From Odontocerum albicorne (Eukaryota; Arthropoda; Insecta; Trichoptera; Odontoceridae), in the NCBI GenBank assembly GCA_949825065.1, contig OX463846.1:12458177-12522176 (forward strand): a stretch of 64,000 nt of DNA. The letters are read 5' to 3'. Position 1 is the first letter of the stretch; every line of letters begins with the position of its first letter. Position numbers and translations under genes: made by a program. This document shows, one piece after another, positions 1 through 11,042 of this stretch. Under the pieces are notes generated by a model. It was not told the origin of the DNA and searched no databases. It saw nothing but the letters and a program-made list of their open reading frames with translations.

Positions 1-47
1 CGGATTATGCCGAAGAAAAAGAAATTTCATCTCAGGACATTTTGGGG
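1..47 (+). CDS. HYPK: HYPK-like exon (5' end outside window)
   Basis: In-frame from base 3 this reads DYAEEKEISSQDILG, matching the TDYAEEKEI block of HYPK. The donor is taken as GTATAT at 48, which leaves phase 0 and joins cleanly to the exon at 1312. The GGGGG run before it makes the exact donor slightly uncertain. Confidence 0.8.
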
Positions 48-3000
48 GTATATACTAAAATATTTTCTCTTACGACACATGTTGATAAATAATGCACTAG
101 ATAACTTTTTGTCACATTTTCAACAAGTTTTCTTAATATTAAATGCAACTTTGTATTTTTTAAATTTACAAATATTTTGATTTATACACGAGTATCCAAC
201 ACGTATTTACAAACAAATAATTTATTTAAGAACTTGGAACGACCGCCGATGATCTTTTTTTACTAACTACTATATAATTATTATTTATGGCAAATCTGTT
301 CAAAATATTGGCATTGCGCAAAAATAAAAAAAAACGAAAAAATCAGGTATAAAACAATTATAGTTAAAACATTTGTAAAAAATGTATATGAATAACGTTA
401 AAACAAATCATTCCTTGTTAAATAACATTAAAAATGGAACAATTTACAGGATTATACTAAATTTTAAAGAGTTTTCCTAAAGGATTAAAGTGACACGTGA
501 AAAACGTCTATCTGAAGACACAGATAGTTAAAAAGTGTGATCGTTCTATCTGATGGTATTTCATTACTCTACCTACTGGCATTCAGTTGACTCTACATAT
601 TGGTTGATAGAACGATCTATGAGTGCATTGCCTCTTGACAATTATCTGGAATGTACAAACCGAGACTGTTCAAAATGGATAGGTTAATTAGATTACCCCT
701 AAACAAACAAATAAGTAGACACCCAGTCGAAGAAATCTTCTACTGTCTAATGATCTATAGTTAAGCATCCCCAGTAAGAAGATGCACTAGGATACAGCCC
801 AGGACAATATCCATACTCCCATGTAGAGACAATGGAGAAATCTTTTCGGAACTCTCTAGAATGAGTAAAAAATACGCAACAAAATTCTAAATGACTCCTA
901 ACAAAAAAGTCAAGCAATATTTTAAGAATCTAGGTATCTGTAAATAGTTTGGTGGTACAAATTACAAAGCATCTTATTTTATTTTTTTAAGACTTATTAA
1001 ATTTGCAAATCAAATAAAAGTTCGCTTTCAAATAGAAATATGTTCATGAACACCAGATCATACACACAATCTCAAATAGGATTGTTATTGTGATCATGTG
1101 GGGAATTCCATCCAAAAATCCTCTACATGAAAATTTATCAATAAATAAACTTTTTTTTTACCAAGACAATTATATTCAATAGTGAATATGGATTAAGGAA
1201 GGAGACTAATGAATCTAGAGCTATTTTAAAATAAATAAAAATGACCACGATTGATACAAATAACTCATTAATATTGATCTTTGTTTAACTAAATTGTAAC
1301 TATTCTTCCAGGCTTTGTCTCTCATCAGAGCTCGCCGAGCCAAAGAAGCAGTAGAGAAAATGGAAAGAGAAAAAGAATTGCTTCGTGTAACTATATCAAA
1401 AGATGATGTAGATCTTATTGTAAGTATAATTACGAACTATACAATAATAGTTTCTTACACTTCTACAACATTATTCCCATAGACAAATAGTGGACCAGAT
1501 GAGAAATTATTTCTTGATTTCATTCCATATATATTTTATAGTAAAATAGTGCTTGCATATAAAATATTCACAGGGTTAACCACTTACTATTCCTATGAAC
1601 ACATTTTATATCAATTTCCCAAATAAAGACTGCATCAAACAAGAATACTGTCGCAACATCCATCAACTGACAGCTAAATGTCAAAACTATAAAATCTTCA
1701 CTCTGTCAGGTCTATTATTTATTCAACAGGATGTAGATAAAATAAATTGATTTCAATTTTATAATTGCATTATTACAACGTTTTTTCATTAAGATCTTCT
1801 GTATCATTTCATCAAGGTCTTCTGATATTTGAGCAATATCGTCAGTAAAGCACAGATGATGGAAGTCTTTCTCCATCTATGTGTATGCTTTTATTTTCTC
1901 ATTTTAGATGTTCAAAAATGAAAAGCTTTGGTGATATAGTAGCTCCCTGTCTTATGTCTCCCTCTATGTTGAATTTGTCAGTATTTTCATTGAGGCATAT
2001 AACTTATGTTGTATTTCAATAAATGTGTCAAGTAGTTTACTCTATTTGTCGATTCTACCGTCACTTAAAGCATTAAGTATAGCTCATATTTCCAGTCAAA
2101 GTTTTAATCCACAAAAGTAATTACGAAAGAATTTTTTTAACTCACTACATTTCTTGACTAGTAGTTTGTAAGTGTCGCAATATTGTATTCCGATCGAAAT
2201 TCAATATTGTATTACATCGAATAAGTGACTAACTTTATGTGGCTAACCTTAAAAAATAAGTAATTCTTACCTTAAAAAATAAGTAACCAATTGTATGGAT
2301 AGATTACTTTTGTAAATAGTTTGTTTATATACGGCAGAAATCTTATTGAACGATAGTTTCCAAGTTTTGTATTGTCTTCTTTCTTATGGAGGGTTATGAC
2401 CGCGTTTCTGTCATTTGGAATATATGGCACTTGTAGGCATTTTTAAAGAGAAGAGCTGTGAGGTCTCTAAATGATTTGGTGGATGTCTTAAACACTCGAG
2501 AAGTATGTTGTCTGGTCCTGGTGATTTACCGTTTTTCATTTGCTTAAGGACCAGGTCTATTTAATTTACTGTTTTCATAAATGTCGTCCCAATATTACAT
2601 GCTCTTTTTACTGGGGTAGTCATCATTTTCAGACTAAACTGATAAAATTTGTGAGTGATTTTAAGCAATTCTGCTCAGTTAGATATGGTGCTGCATTTGA
2701 ATATCTCTTTGTAACTGCTAATTTTGCTTTAAACAACCTTTTACTGTAATTTTCTTTTTCAATTATATGTTTATTGAAACTACCAGGTCTGTAAATATGA
2801 AACCGGAATTTGCTCATAGATGACTAGTTGTCAATGTAGTGACTGTCAAACCGCGTCATTGGCGCCTTTTTCTTGTGTTTACATTTGTCAAAGACTTTTA
2901 ACTCAACAATACAAGTTTAATACAACTACATATGTTTTCATAGCGTTGAACATGATTGTTTTTGTGCCTGAAAACTACGATTTGCGGACAGCATTGATTT

Positions 3001-3768
3001 TCTGTTACCATTTGAAGAAAACTGCTGCAGAATCGCATCGAATGCTTGTTGAAGCTTACAGTGAGCATGCTCTTGATAAATCACAGTGCAAAAAATGGCG
3101 ATTTTGACGTGAGAAACGAAGAACGTAGAAGACCACCGAGAAAGTTTGAAGGCGCCGAATTGCAAGCATTGTTGGATGAAGATGACACTCAAACGCAACA
3201 ACTGCTCGGGGATCAATTAAATGTGACACGAGAAGCCTCCATACGTTTGAAAGCCATTGGAAAGATCCAGAAGGGGGGAAAATGGGTTCCACATGAACTG
3301 AATGAAAGACACCAGGAAAACCGAAAAACCACTTGCGAAATGCTGCTCACCAGGTACAAAAGAAAATCATTTCTCCATCGAATTGTGACAAGCGATGAAA
3401 AATGGATATATTTCGAGAATGCCAAGCGTAAAAGATCATGAGTAACTCCAAGCAAACCAGCGACATCGACTGCAAGGCCAAATCGCTATGGACGGAAGAC
3501 AATGCTCTGTGTTTGGTGGGATCAGAAGGGTGTTCTCTATTATGAGCTGCTAAATCCTGGCGAAACCGTTAATACTGAACGTTACCGACAACAAATTTTT
3601 AAATTTCCTAAGTTGTGAGGAGTTCTTTGATATGTTATACTTTTATCTTAAAAATGTTAATGATTGTTTCAGGTGAGAGAAATGGAAGTTTCAAGAAGCA
3701 TCGCCGAAAGAACATTGAGAGAACACCAGGGTGATGTTGTTGCAGCTTTAACCGCCTTAACGGACTAA
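1..3768 (+). CDS. HYPK: HYPK-like gene (Huntingtin-interacting protein K), 3' part, three exons
   Basis: Seen: three exons joined by GT-AG introns, all in phase 0 (1-47, 1312-1419, 3673-3768). They encode DYAEEKEISSQDILG, then a basic/acidic helix (RARRAKEAVEKMEREKELLRV followed by TISKDDVDLI), then VREMEVSRSIAERTLREHQG and DVVAALTALTD before TAA. Family knowledge: this is the pattern of HYPK, a small chaperone-like protein that binds nascent chains and the NatA N-terminal acetyltransferase at the ribosome. Its C-terminal half is a UBA-like three-helix bundle ending in E-M-x-[VI]-S-R...AL.ALT. The start codon and N-terminal acidic region lie before the window. A polyadenylation signal AATAAA sits at 3870-3875. 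Intron 2 (1420-3672) carries a LINE relic and a mariner relic that comes within about 70 bp of the last acceptor. I am confident of the family and less sure of the exact donor of the first exon. Confidence 0.9.
48..1311 (+). other. HYPK intron 1
   Basis: AT-rich intron sequence. I see no repeat family, ORF or RNA gene in it. A weak 15-20 bp inverted similarity around 530-620 (TGATAGAACGATC-like words) may be chance. Confidence 0.6.
1312..1419 (+). CDS. HYPK: HYPK-like internal exon
   Basis: The acceptor is TTCTTCCAG at 1303-1311 and the donor GTAAGT at 1420. The exon is 108 bp, phase 0 at both ends, and encodes the basic helix and KVTI-type segment (RVTISKDDVDLI) that precedes the UBA-like domain. 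Confidence 0.9.
1780..2570 (-). mobile_element. LINE (non-LTR) reverse transcriptase relic in HYPK intron 2
   Basis: Read on the minus strand, 1790-1870 gives CFTDDIAQISEDLDEMIQKI, the [FY]xDD catalytic block of a non-LTR reverse transcriptase (FADDI changed to FTDDI). 2490-2545 gives NGKSPGPDNILLE, the [KN]GKSPGPD block that precedes the RT palm. The two motifs are in the expected order on the minus strand, with many stops between them. It is a dead fragment; the clade (RTE/CR1/Jockey) is not decided. Confidence 0.65.
2783..3640 (+). mobile_element. mariner relic (mauritiana/Mos1-like), 3'-truncated, in HYPK intron 2
   Basis: A mariner-like terminal repeat (CCAGGTCTGTAAATATGAAA) begins beside TA at 2781. 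A broken transposase follows: LIFCYHLKKTAAESHRMLVE (HTH region, about 2990-3060), a frame change near 3100, then LQALLDEDDTQTQ, WVPHELNER, FLHRIVTSDEKWIYFENAKR with the first catalytic Asp, a TGA near 3440, then MLCVWWDQKGVLYYELLNPG. The sequence stops resembling mariner near 3610, so the second and third catalytic Asp and the right terminal repeat are missing. It is non-functional. Residue pattern is closest to the mauritiana subfamily. Confidence 0.85.
3673..3768 (+). CDS. HYPK: HYPK-like terminal exon with UBA-like C-terminus
   Basis: The acceptor TTGTTTCAG ends at 3672. The exon codes 31 residues, starting VREMEVSRSIAERTLREHQG, and stops at TAA 3766-3768. This is the C-terminal UBA-like helix pair of HYPK and ends as the family does, in ALTALTD against ALIALTN in mammals. 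Confidence 0.92.
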   Translation: MREMEVSRSIAERTLREHQGDVVAALTALTD

Positions 3769-5200
3769 TATTTATAATGAATACATATATATATTATTTC
3801 ATTACCATCCGGTCTCTGCAATCACTCTCTTATTGTTATCCTCTCAAAATGACAAGGAAATCAAGTGTGAATAAAGTTAACATGTTTTTTAGAATAATTG
3901 ATGTTTTCAATTTTTTTTAACATAGAAAAATAAGGTAATCTATGGTAAAAGAGATTCAAGTCTTGTATCAAGTTTTTTTTTGTGTCTTTTATCATAGATT
4001 AACATAGATTTTTTTATTTATTATGTTGCCTGATATATTAATGAAATATATCGTTACTGCAAATATAAAAAGATTTTGATTAGTTCAAAAATTCTATAAT
4101 ATCAAATGTATCAGTAAGTATAACATTTTTAAGAGTAAGTCTGTAAAACATACACATTTTATACATTAATTTAATGAGAAAAATAAAATGAAACATAAAA
4201 TGAGCAACAATTTAACTATTTTAGAACATGATAAAACTGACTAGCTAAGATGAACCTACTTTGTTAAGGTATTTTCACACTTATTATTTAACATGATGAA
4301 CGAAGTTCATGATTTATCCATTTTATCTAATTTACGTGTTATCTGAATATCTAGCTACAGTGTGAAAATGCAAATACATGTTATTAAATGTGTGTATTGA
4401 TACTTGGTTTATTTTGATAATGAGTGTAATTTTTACTATCTTGTAAATGTGCATATTGCATAAAAACCCCACTCAATTGTTTCACTGTAACTATATTACT
4501 CCAATTGTAACATATTTTTCAACTTGTTTCATTTAAAGTGATCCATAAAATAGATTAATACATACGGTTAAATTAATATTGACTCGAAAAATTAGGTAGG
4601 GAAAACATTTATTTATTCATAAGAACTTGCAATTTTATTTCAACATTGTTAGATAATAAAAACTTTTGTACATAAAAGCCAAATAAAACATGTGTTCGTC
4701 ATGAATCAGTGTATGATTTGATTGTGATTATATTTACTCACCTCCATTTCCTTTGTTACAATAATTTTAAAACCAGCGGGTTGTGTTCTGGAATCATTCT
4801 ATGATTTCTATTAACAAAAAAAAACAAGGCCTTCTTGAGATATTACTGTTACATTTTTTCTTTTGTTTTGAATTCTTGATCAGAATTGATCTATGTATTT
4901 AGTAGTGGTGCGCAATTGTTTTAGTTAATTTTTGTCCTATTGGTTCTTTAATTTTTATTCTTATTCAATTAATCAAGAAATGGAAAATTATGTTGTAAGT
5001 AAAGGTAGGTGATTGGTTGTTTTATTTTGATGCAAGCTGTGTGATAATTTCTTTGAGTATTTAATTAGTCATTTATGTATTGTTTGAAAAAAAAAAGCTC
5101 AGTCATAAGCTAATGAAGAATATTTTAGGCATATCATTTCTACAACTCCAATTTTGTAGTGAATGTAAGTAGTTATGAAAATTGTGTGATGGTTGAGATT
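3769..5200. other. Intergenic sequence downstream of HYPK
   Basis: Contains the HYPK 3' UTR signal (AATAAA 3870-3875, further AATAAA near 4182) and then AT-rich unique sequence. No convincing gene. A mariner-terminus-like word (GGTTGTTCCAAAAATAATGA) is present near 5221 without a visible partner. Confidence 0.5.
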
Positions 5201-5281
5201 ATCTCAACATCTTAATTCTAGGTTGTTCCAAAAATAATGACCGATTTAAATATTATATCATTTTGAATGTTCTTTGCTAGC

Positions 5282-6093
5282 AAATTTTAGTTTGACTGTT
5301 AGAAATCTGCTATGTTTATTGTATTAGTGTATTACACTTTCATTGTATAAAGTACAACCTGGCGGGCTTATTGCCTTGTGGCAATATCTTCCAACCAACC
5401 AGAAAAATGTTAAAGAGGTCTTGAGTGAAAACCAGACTGGAATTCTTTTTTAATTTAAAACTAAATTTCAATAGGAATTTAACCCGCAACCTCCAGGTTG
5501 GGAGAAGTGTGTGACCAACTAGGTAATGGAGGTTGTTATTTATTTATTGAGGCTAGCATTTAATTTGCATTATTTTAATTCTTTAGAAATGGGATTGAAA
5601 AAACAACTATGTGTAATTTTTTGCATGATTTTAAACTTGGTCATTATGCATTTTAAACAGGGCGCAATGCTAACCAAACATGAGGTGAAGAAATTTTAGT
5701 TTGACTGTTAGAAATCTGCTATATTTATTGTATTAGTGTATTACACTTTCATTGTATAAAGTACAACCTGGCGGGCTTATTGCCTTGTGGCAATATCTTC
5801 CAACCAACCAGAAAAATGTTAAAGAGGTCTTGAGTGAAAACCAGACTGGAATTCTTTTTTAATTTAAAACTAAATTTCAATAGGAATTTAACCTGCAACC
5901 TCCAGGTTGGGAGAAGTGTGTGACCAACTAGGTAATGGAGGTTGTTATTTATTTATTGAGGCTAGCATTTAATTTACATTATTTTAATTCTTTAGAAATG
6001 GGATTGAAAAAACAACTGTAATTTTTTTGCATGATTTTAAACTTGGTCATGCATTTTAAACAGGGCGCAATGTTAACCAAACATGAGGTGAAG
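5282..6093 (-). repeat. Tandem duplication (about 409 bp unit) carrying a tRNA-derived SINE
   Basis: The block 5282-5690 is repeated at 5691-6093 with few differences. Each copy holds one SINE in minus orientation. The tRNA-like head reads on the minus strand as CCTAGTTGG (box A) followed by GGTTGCGGGTTAAATTCC (box B) near 5475-5540 and 5882-5945. The tail is the word seen in many SINEs here, on the plus strand TGGCGGGCTTATTGCC and TGGCAATATCTTCCAACCAA. The near identity of the two copies suggests a recent duplication. Confidence 0.8.
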
Positions 6094-6179
6094 GAACCAC
6101 TTCAGAACGAATAGTGTGGAATTGGTTGATTAATTTGAAGATTATAATCAGTCATTATTTTCGGAACAATCTAATAATA

Positions 6180-6706
6180 TGTTGTCCGGAAAGTAGTTTC
6201 GTATTTCCCGGATGGATGTCAATAAGACAAAATTTTCATTGCTTCATTACAAACATGCTGAATGTATATTATTATAAAAGGTAATAAGTAGGTTAGTGCA
6301 TTTTTTCAGCCATTGTTTATTCGAATTGCCCGAGCGTTTTTGTGTGGTGTAATTTTGAAGATAGATCAAATTGAGTTGTTTTTTTTTCGGTGTTTGATGC
6401 TTTTTTATTACCGAGAAGGAAAAAAGGCGGTACATACAAAAAAAATGTGTATGGTGCCCGTGAAGATGTGTGTTAAATGTGGTTTCAAAAATTCCATAAT
6501 CGTGATATGACACTTGAAGATGGTATTTGATCTGCAAGGCCGATTACCACTGATGACGACTAAATCAAGGCATTGATTGAGAATAACCTGCGCTCTACTG
6601 AGATACAGAAAACATCAAAAACCATCATCTACAAGCATTTGGTGCAATTTTGTATTTGAAATTAATTTTAAAATAAAAAATTACTTTCTGGAAAACCCAA
6701 TAATCA
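6180..6706 (+). mobile_element. Internally deleted mariner (SETMAR/mellifera-type) relic
   Basis: The ends are imperfect inverted repeats: TTGTCCGGAAAGTAGTTTCG at 6183, and on the other strand TTTTCCAGAAAGTAATTTTT ending near 6700. Inside, in shifting frames, are IRCLMLFYYREGKKAVHTKK and then TLEDG.RSARPITTDDDQIK and NLRSTE, the N-terminal HTH half of a mariner transposase. The DDE half is gone. About 525 bp in total, so a deletion derivative of a 1.3-kb element. Confidence 0.7.
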
Positions 6707-6801
6707 AAAGGTTAAGTGAGGAAAAAAATAAAATCATTTAATCAAAAAAATGTATTGTATGTGAATGCTCATTTCTATTGAAGGAAAATAAATAGAATAT
6801 G

Positions 6802-7405
6802 TTTGAAATAAATTCTGATTCTGTTGAATGAAATCCGATACAGAGGTGCTATGCATATCTGATCATGGAAAAGATCTGACCGACTCCCCTCCGCATATAT
6901 GATGAATGGTATAGCCTAGGCAACTAGTCGAATTATTAAATGTTTGAACACAATTTGAAATAAATTCTGATTCTGTTAAATGAAATCCGATACAGAGGTG
7001 CTATGCATATCTGATCATAGAAAAGATCTGACCGACTCCCCTCCACATATATGATGAATGGTATAGTCTAGGCAACTAGTCGAATCATTAAATGTTGGAA
7101 CATAATTTGAAATAAATTCTGATTCTGTTAAATGAAATCCGATACAGAGGTGCTATGCATATCTGATCATAGAAAAGATCTGACCGACTCCCCTCCACAT
7201 ATATGATGAATGGTATAGTCTAGGCAACTAGTCGAATCATTAAATGTTGGAACATAATTTGAAATAAAATCTGATTCTGTTAAATGAAATCCGATACAGA
7301 GGTGCTATGCATATCTGATCATGGAAAAAATCTGACCGACTCCCCTCCACATATATGATGAATGGTATAGTCGAGGCAACTATTTGAATTATCAAATGAC
7401 TGCCA
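6802..7405 (+). repeat. Four-copy satellite array, 152-bp unit
   Basis: Copies begin TTTGAAATAAATTCTGATTC at 6802, 6954, 7106 and 7258, exactly 152 bp apart. The last copy decays near 7390. Each contains CCGACTCCCCTCC and ATATATGATGAATGGTATAG. Copies differ by a few bases, with copies 2 and 3 closest. No coding potential is shared by all copies. Confidence 0.9.
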
Positions 7406-8067
7406 CAAGGATTGAGCAAATTATATCTCCTTATCTTGGACACAAAAATTCAACTGCGAATTGTAAGATTGATTTAAGAAGTGTTTGATGTTGTTCCACT
7501 GCAGTATGTCAGTCTTTTCCCAACTGTTGCTACTCTTCTTGCATGCTCATCTTCCCGATCCAGTTTTGTCTGGCAGTCTTCTAGGTATCGTCTTATTTTT
7601 ATGGCGAAGTTCACGGGTGCCATTACAGAATTATTTTTATTCATTCTTGCAGTGTGTCTAGTAGTATATCTCCACTTATCTGAGTTATTTTCTTCTTCAT
7701 TATATTCAGACGGTCCTCGACTTTCGTACAATTCACTATTTTGTATTATTTTTAAAAGCTAGATTTTTATCAATATGTATTGCAAAAACGAGTGTACTTC
7801 CATGTCCATGCCACTCTCCCCTCCTCATCGACCATTAGTCATTAGTCTCTCCCCTCCTCTCTGACATTAGTCACGCCTGTTTCTGGCATCACAGGTTCAG
7901 TTACCATTAAAGTCAGGATGTGTGTTCATAAGTTGTGTCTTGTCAGTTCATGTATTTATCTGTTTTGGTGAAAATTTTTGCCCTTATTAATCCATAAACA
8001 TGATGGAAAATGAAAAAACAGCAGTGTTGATACGGACAAAAAGAAATCAAGGTCTCATAAACTTCAT

Positions 8068-8289
8068 ATGATCGAGACAAAGATGGACATAATTAGACAT
8101 TCTGAGAGAGGCAAATTTTTTGCTTCAATGGGTCGTTCGTATGACTTAAGCCAATCGACAAAATGTTCAATCCTGAAAAACAAGAATAAAATTAAGGAAT
8201 ATGTTCAAAATTGTGGAAATATTTCTTCAAAGATTGTTTCAAAAAGACATGGCATAGTAATGAATGAAATTGAAAAATCTTTGACTTGA
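8068..8289 (+). pseudogene. Tigger transposase N-terminal HTH fragment
   Basis: A 73-codon ORF with a CENPB/pogo-type HTH (KMDIIRHSERGKFFASMGRS, then YDLSQSTKCSILKNKNKIKE). It is the start of the transposase read-through into stops at 8287. Homologous to the jerky/TIGD domain family; here a relic. Confidence 0.75.
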
Positions 8290-8754
8290 TAGATTGAAGA
8301 TCAACATCAAAAAGGTGCCCTGTTGAGTTTATCAATTATTCAATCTAAGGCTCTTAGTTTGCATGTAGTTAGGAAGAAATTATGACAAGCAAAGGCTGGT
8401 TTGACAAATTTAAAATGAGGTGTTCTTTACATAATATTAAATTTACTGGGGAAGCTGCCAGCGAATTTATTTCCAGTTTCTCCAATATGATTGAAGATGG
8501 AGCTTATTCTCCTTGCCAAATCGTCAATGTAGACGAGACGGGATTATTTTAGAAAAAGATGTCTGCACGTACGTACTTGGCAAAGGAAGAATCAGTTGCC
8601 CCTGGGCATAAACCTTCTAAAAATAGAATAACGTTGGTCCTTGGTGGAAATTTAGCTGATGATAATAACAATACTAATTTATCAAACAGAAAATCCCAGA
8701 ACGTTGAAGGGGATAAAGGAATGCTTCCAGTCATTTGGAAATCAAATACTTTTG

Positions 8755-9014
8755 CACAAATTTTTCAAGATTGGTTCTCACATCACAACCTGGGCTATTG
8801 TACAACTTTTTCAAGATTGGTTCTCACATCACAACCTGGGCTATTGCACAAATTTTTCAAGATTGGTTCTCACATCACAACCTGGGCTATTGCACAACTT
8901 TTTCAAGATTGGTTCTCACATCACAACCTGGGCTATTGCACAACGTTTTCAAGATTGGTTCTCACATCACAACCTGGGCTATTGCACAACTTTTTCAAGA
9001 TTGGTTCTCACATC
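8755..9014 (+). repeat. Five-fold 46-bp tandem expansion inside the Tigger transposase
   Basis: The word TTTTTCAAGATTGGTTCTCA recurs at 8761, 8807, 8853, 8899, 8945 (one base changed) and 8991, exactly 46 bp apart. 46 is not a multiple of 3, so each unit moves to the next frame. All three plus-strand frames therefore stay open and give repeats of FQDWFSHHNLGYC, TTWAIAQ and FSRLVLTSQPG. The sixth start continues into normal transposase sequence (FQDWFSHHFVPAIRQ). Confidence 0.95.
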
Positions 9015-9111
9015 ATTTTGTGCCTGCTATTAGGCAATATTATAGTGAGGATAATTTACCATTTAACACATCGATCAATAAGCCCCAGGACTAACCAACA
9101 GATAACAACAG

Positions 9112-9537
9112 ATGACTCTAATAACAAATCCATACCATTCTCAGTTAGTACCAGCCTTTAGAAGTTACGTGTCAAACTTTCATGACATTGTGTCATTGAG
9201 TTACAGTGGTTTTAGTGATGCTACTTTTGCTATTTTTAAAACAATCGAAAAAACTGAATTTCGTGTGTTGATAAAACATTGCTTTTTAATGGGAAAAAAT
9301 ACCATTCAAACTCGGCAATGGCTTGAAAAGTGTTATCCGGGCTCTGCTCCGTCGAAAACAACCATTTGTCGATGGTATGCTGATTTCAAACGCGGTCGTA
9401 CAGGCACAAATGATGCTGAACTCTCTGGTCGTCCAAATGAGGCTGTTACATCAGAAAACATAAAAAGAAAACTCAAAAACGTGATGGAAAATCGCAAAGT
9501 AAAGTTGCGTGAGATAGCTGACATCCTGATGATATAA
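9112..9537 (+). pseudogene. mariner transposase N-terminal half (HTH)
   Basis: The mariner part of this open frame starts near 9229 (FAIFKTIEKTEFRVLIKHCF) and runs to IADILMI before TAA at 9535. The double helix-turn-helix DNA-binding region is recognisable; the frame before 9229 is not mariner protein. It ends at an internal deletion. Confidence 0.75.
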
Positions 9538-9538
9538 T

Positions 9539-9916
9539 TTGCAACAACGCATCGATGATTCAGAGCGCTGTTTGGCACTGTTTACGCAAAATAAACAGGA
9601 GTTTTTGCGTCGGTATGTGACAATGAATGAAACTTGGATCCACCACTATACTCCAGAATCAAATCGGCAGTCAACTGAGTGGAGAGCAGCCGGTGAAAGT
9701 TGTCCGAAGCGACCAAAAACTCAACAGTCGGCCGGGAAGTTTATGGCCTCCGTATTTTGGGACGACTATGGTATAATATTCATTGATCACCTTGAAAAGG
9801 GAAAAACCATCAATAGCGAATATTACATAGCGTTATTGGAGCGTTTGAAGGCAGAAATTGCAAAAAAAACGGCCCCATATGAAGAAGAAAAAGGTTCTCT
9901 TTCATCAGGACAATGA
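9539..9916 (+). pseudogene. mariner transposase catalytic half, first Asp replaced
   Basis: 125 codons: IDDSERCLALFTQNKQEFLR, then YVTMNETWIHHYTPESNRQS, then PKRPKTQQSAGKFMASVFWD. The position of the first DDE/D residue (MDETW in the family) is Asn here. It frameshifts near 9890 into KKKVLFHQDN, which holds the second Asp. Confidence 0.8.
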
Positions 9917-10730
9917 ACCGTGTTACAAGTCGATGGTAATGATGGCCAAATTGCATGAGTTGAACTTCGAATGGCTTCCCCACCCACCGTAGTCTCCAGA
10001 TTTGGCCCCCAGCGACTATTGGCTGTTCGCAGACCTCAAAAAGATACTCCAGGGAAAGAGATTTGGCTCCAATGAAGAAGTGATTGCCGAAACTAACGCC
10101 TATTTTGAAACCAAAGATAAATCGTTCCACACGGCTGGCATAGAAAAGTTAGGAAAGCGTTGGAATTAATGTATCACTCTTGAAGGATACTATGTTGATG
10201 AATAAAGAAGAATTTTGGCAAACAAATGTTGTTTTAGTAGTTAGTCCCGGGACTTATTGATCGATGTGTTAAAGCACTATTACTCTTAGACAATGCTCCT
10301 AGATATCCAAATTCCCTGGAGAATTTATATCCGAAAATCAATGTGTTTCTTCCTCCCAATACCACAAGCTAAGCAAAAATACAGCCCATGAACCAAATAG
10401 TGATAGCTACTTTTAAGTGGTATTATATGAGGGGATTAATGAATCAAGGCATTAACAAGGAGGGGGGGGGGGGGGGGCTACATTAAGAGATTTTTGGAAA
10501 AGTTATAATATATGAATGCAATAAATATTATTGGGGACTTGTGGACTGAAATAAGAGTCAACAATGAGAGGTTTGAAAAAATATGTCCACAAATGATGAA
10601 TGTTTCTGTGGACTTTGAAGAAACTCCTGAAGCTATCACAACTGAAATAGTCAATATAATGAATGAATAATTAAACTTAGCTGTCAAGAACGAAGATATT
10701 GATGAATTAATACAATCTCACTCAGAGCCT

Positions 10731-11042
10731 TTGTCAAATGAAGACTTGATTAAACTACGAGAGATGAATGAAATACAAAATGAAGGAGAATCTGATAACG
10801 AACTCATTGTTAAGACTTTGACAATCAAGAATATGAACGAAGCCTTCATGCATCTTGAAAAATTTTTGCCCATCGTGGAAAAATGTGATCTCAATGGAGA
10901 GTGTATATCTCATGTACGAAGGGTAATAGAAAAAAACACAGCGTGTTATAGAACTCTTTATCAAGATAAGAAAAAGAAGAGTACAATTCTATCTCTATCT
11001 CTTGATAAATTTATAAAGAAAACACCAGATACTAATCAATAG
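10731..11042 (+). pseudogene. Tigger transposase C-terminal fragment
   Basis: A 103-codon ORF, acidic then basic (SNEDLIKLREMNEIQNEGES and later HLEKFLPIVEK). It follows 10600-10730 (VDFEETPEAITTEIVNIMNE and VKNEDIDELIQSH), which match the acidic C-terminal layout of TIGD1-type proteins. It lies in the correct position between the DDE block and the right terminal repeat. Confidence 0.6.

Larger units (their letters stand above)
9066..10269 (+). mobile_element. mariner (SETMAR-type) nested in Tigger, TA target site
   Basis: Terminal inverted repeats of about 30 bp: ACACATCGATCAATAAGCCC at 9066, and on the minus strand ACACATCGATCAATAAGTCC from 10269, each next to TA (9064-9065, 10270-10271). 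The transposase remnant has the HTH half (TEFRVLIKHCFLMGKNTIQT, WYADFKRGRTGT, LSGRPNEAV), a gap where about 40 residues are missing at 9537, then QQRIDDSERCLA, VTMNETWIHHYTPESNRQS, KFMASVFWDDYGIIFIDHLE, and near 9895-10030 LFHQDNEPCYK and SPDLAPSDYWLF. The first catalytic Asp is Asn (MNETW), there is a TAG before SPDL, and a frameshift near 9890. The element is inactive. Confidence 0.92.

Noticed and set aside
7474..7731. 85-residue minus-strand ORF (FAIKIRRYLEDCQTKLDRED)
   Set aside because: Looks protein-like, but I know no family for it, and it crosses the left end of the Tigger element, so its start cannot be original.
8559..9161. 200-residue ORF with a striking internal protein repeat
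   Set aside because: The repeat is the 46-bp DNA expansion read through shifting frames; only the first 60 and some later residues are Tigger transposase.
10465..10480. Run of 16 G as a possible regulatory G-tract
   Set aside because: It lies in the dead Tigger coding region and is best explained as slippage or a sequencing homopolymer.
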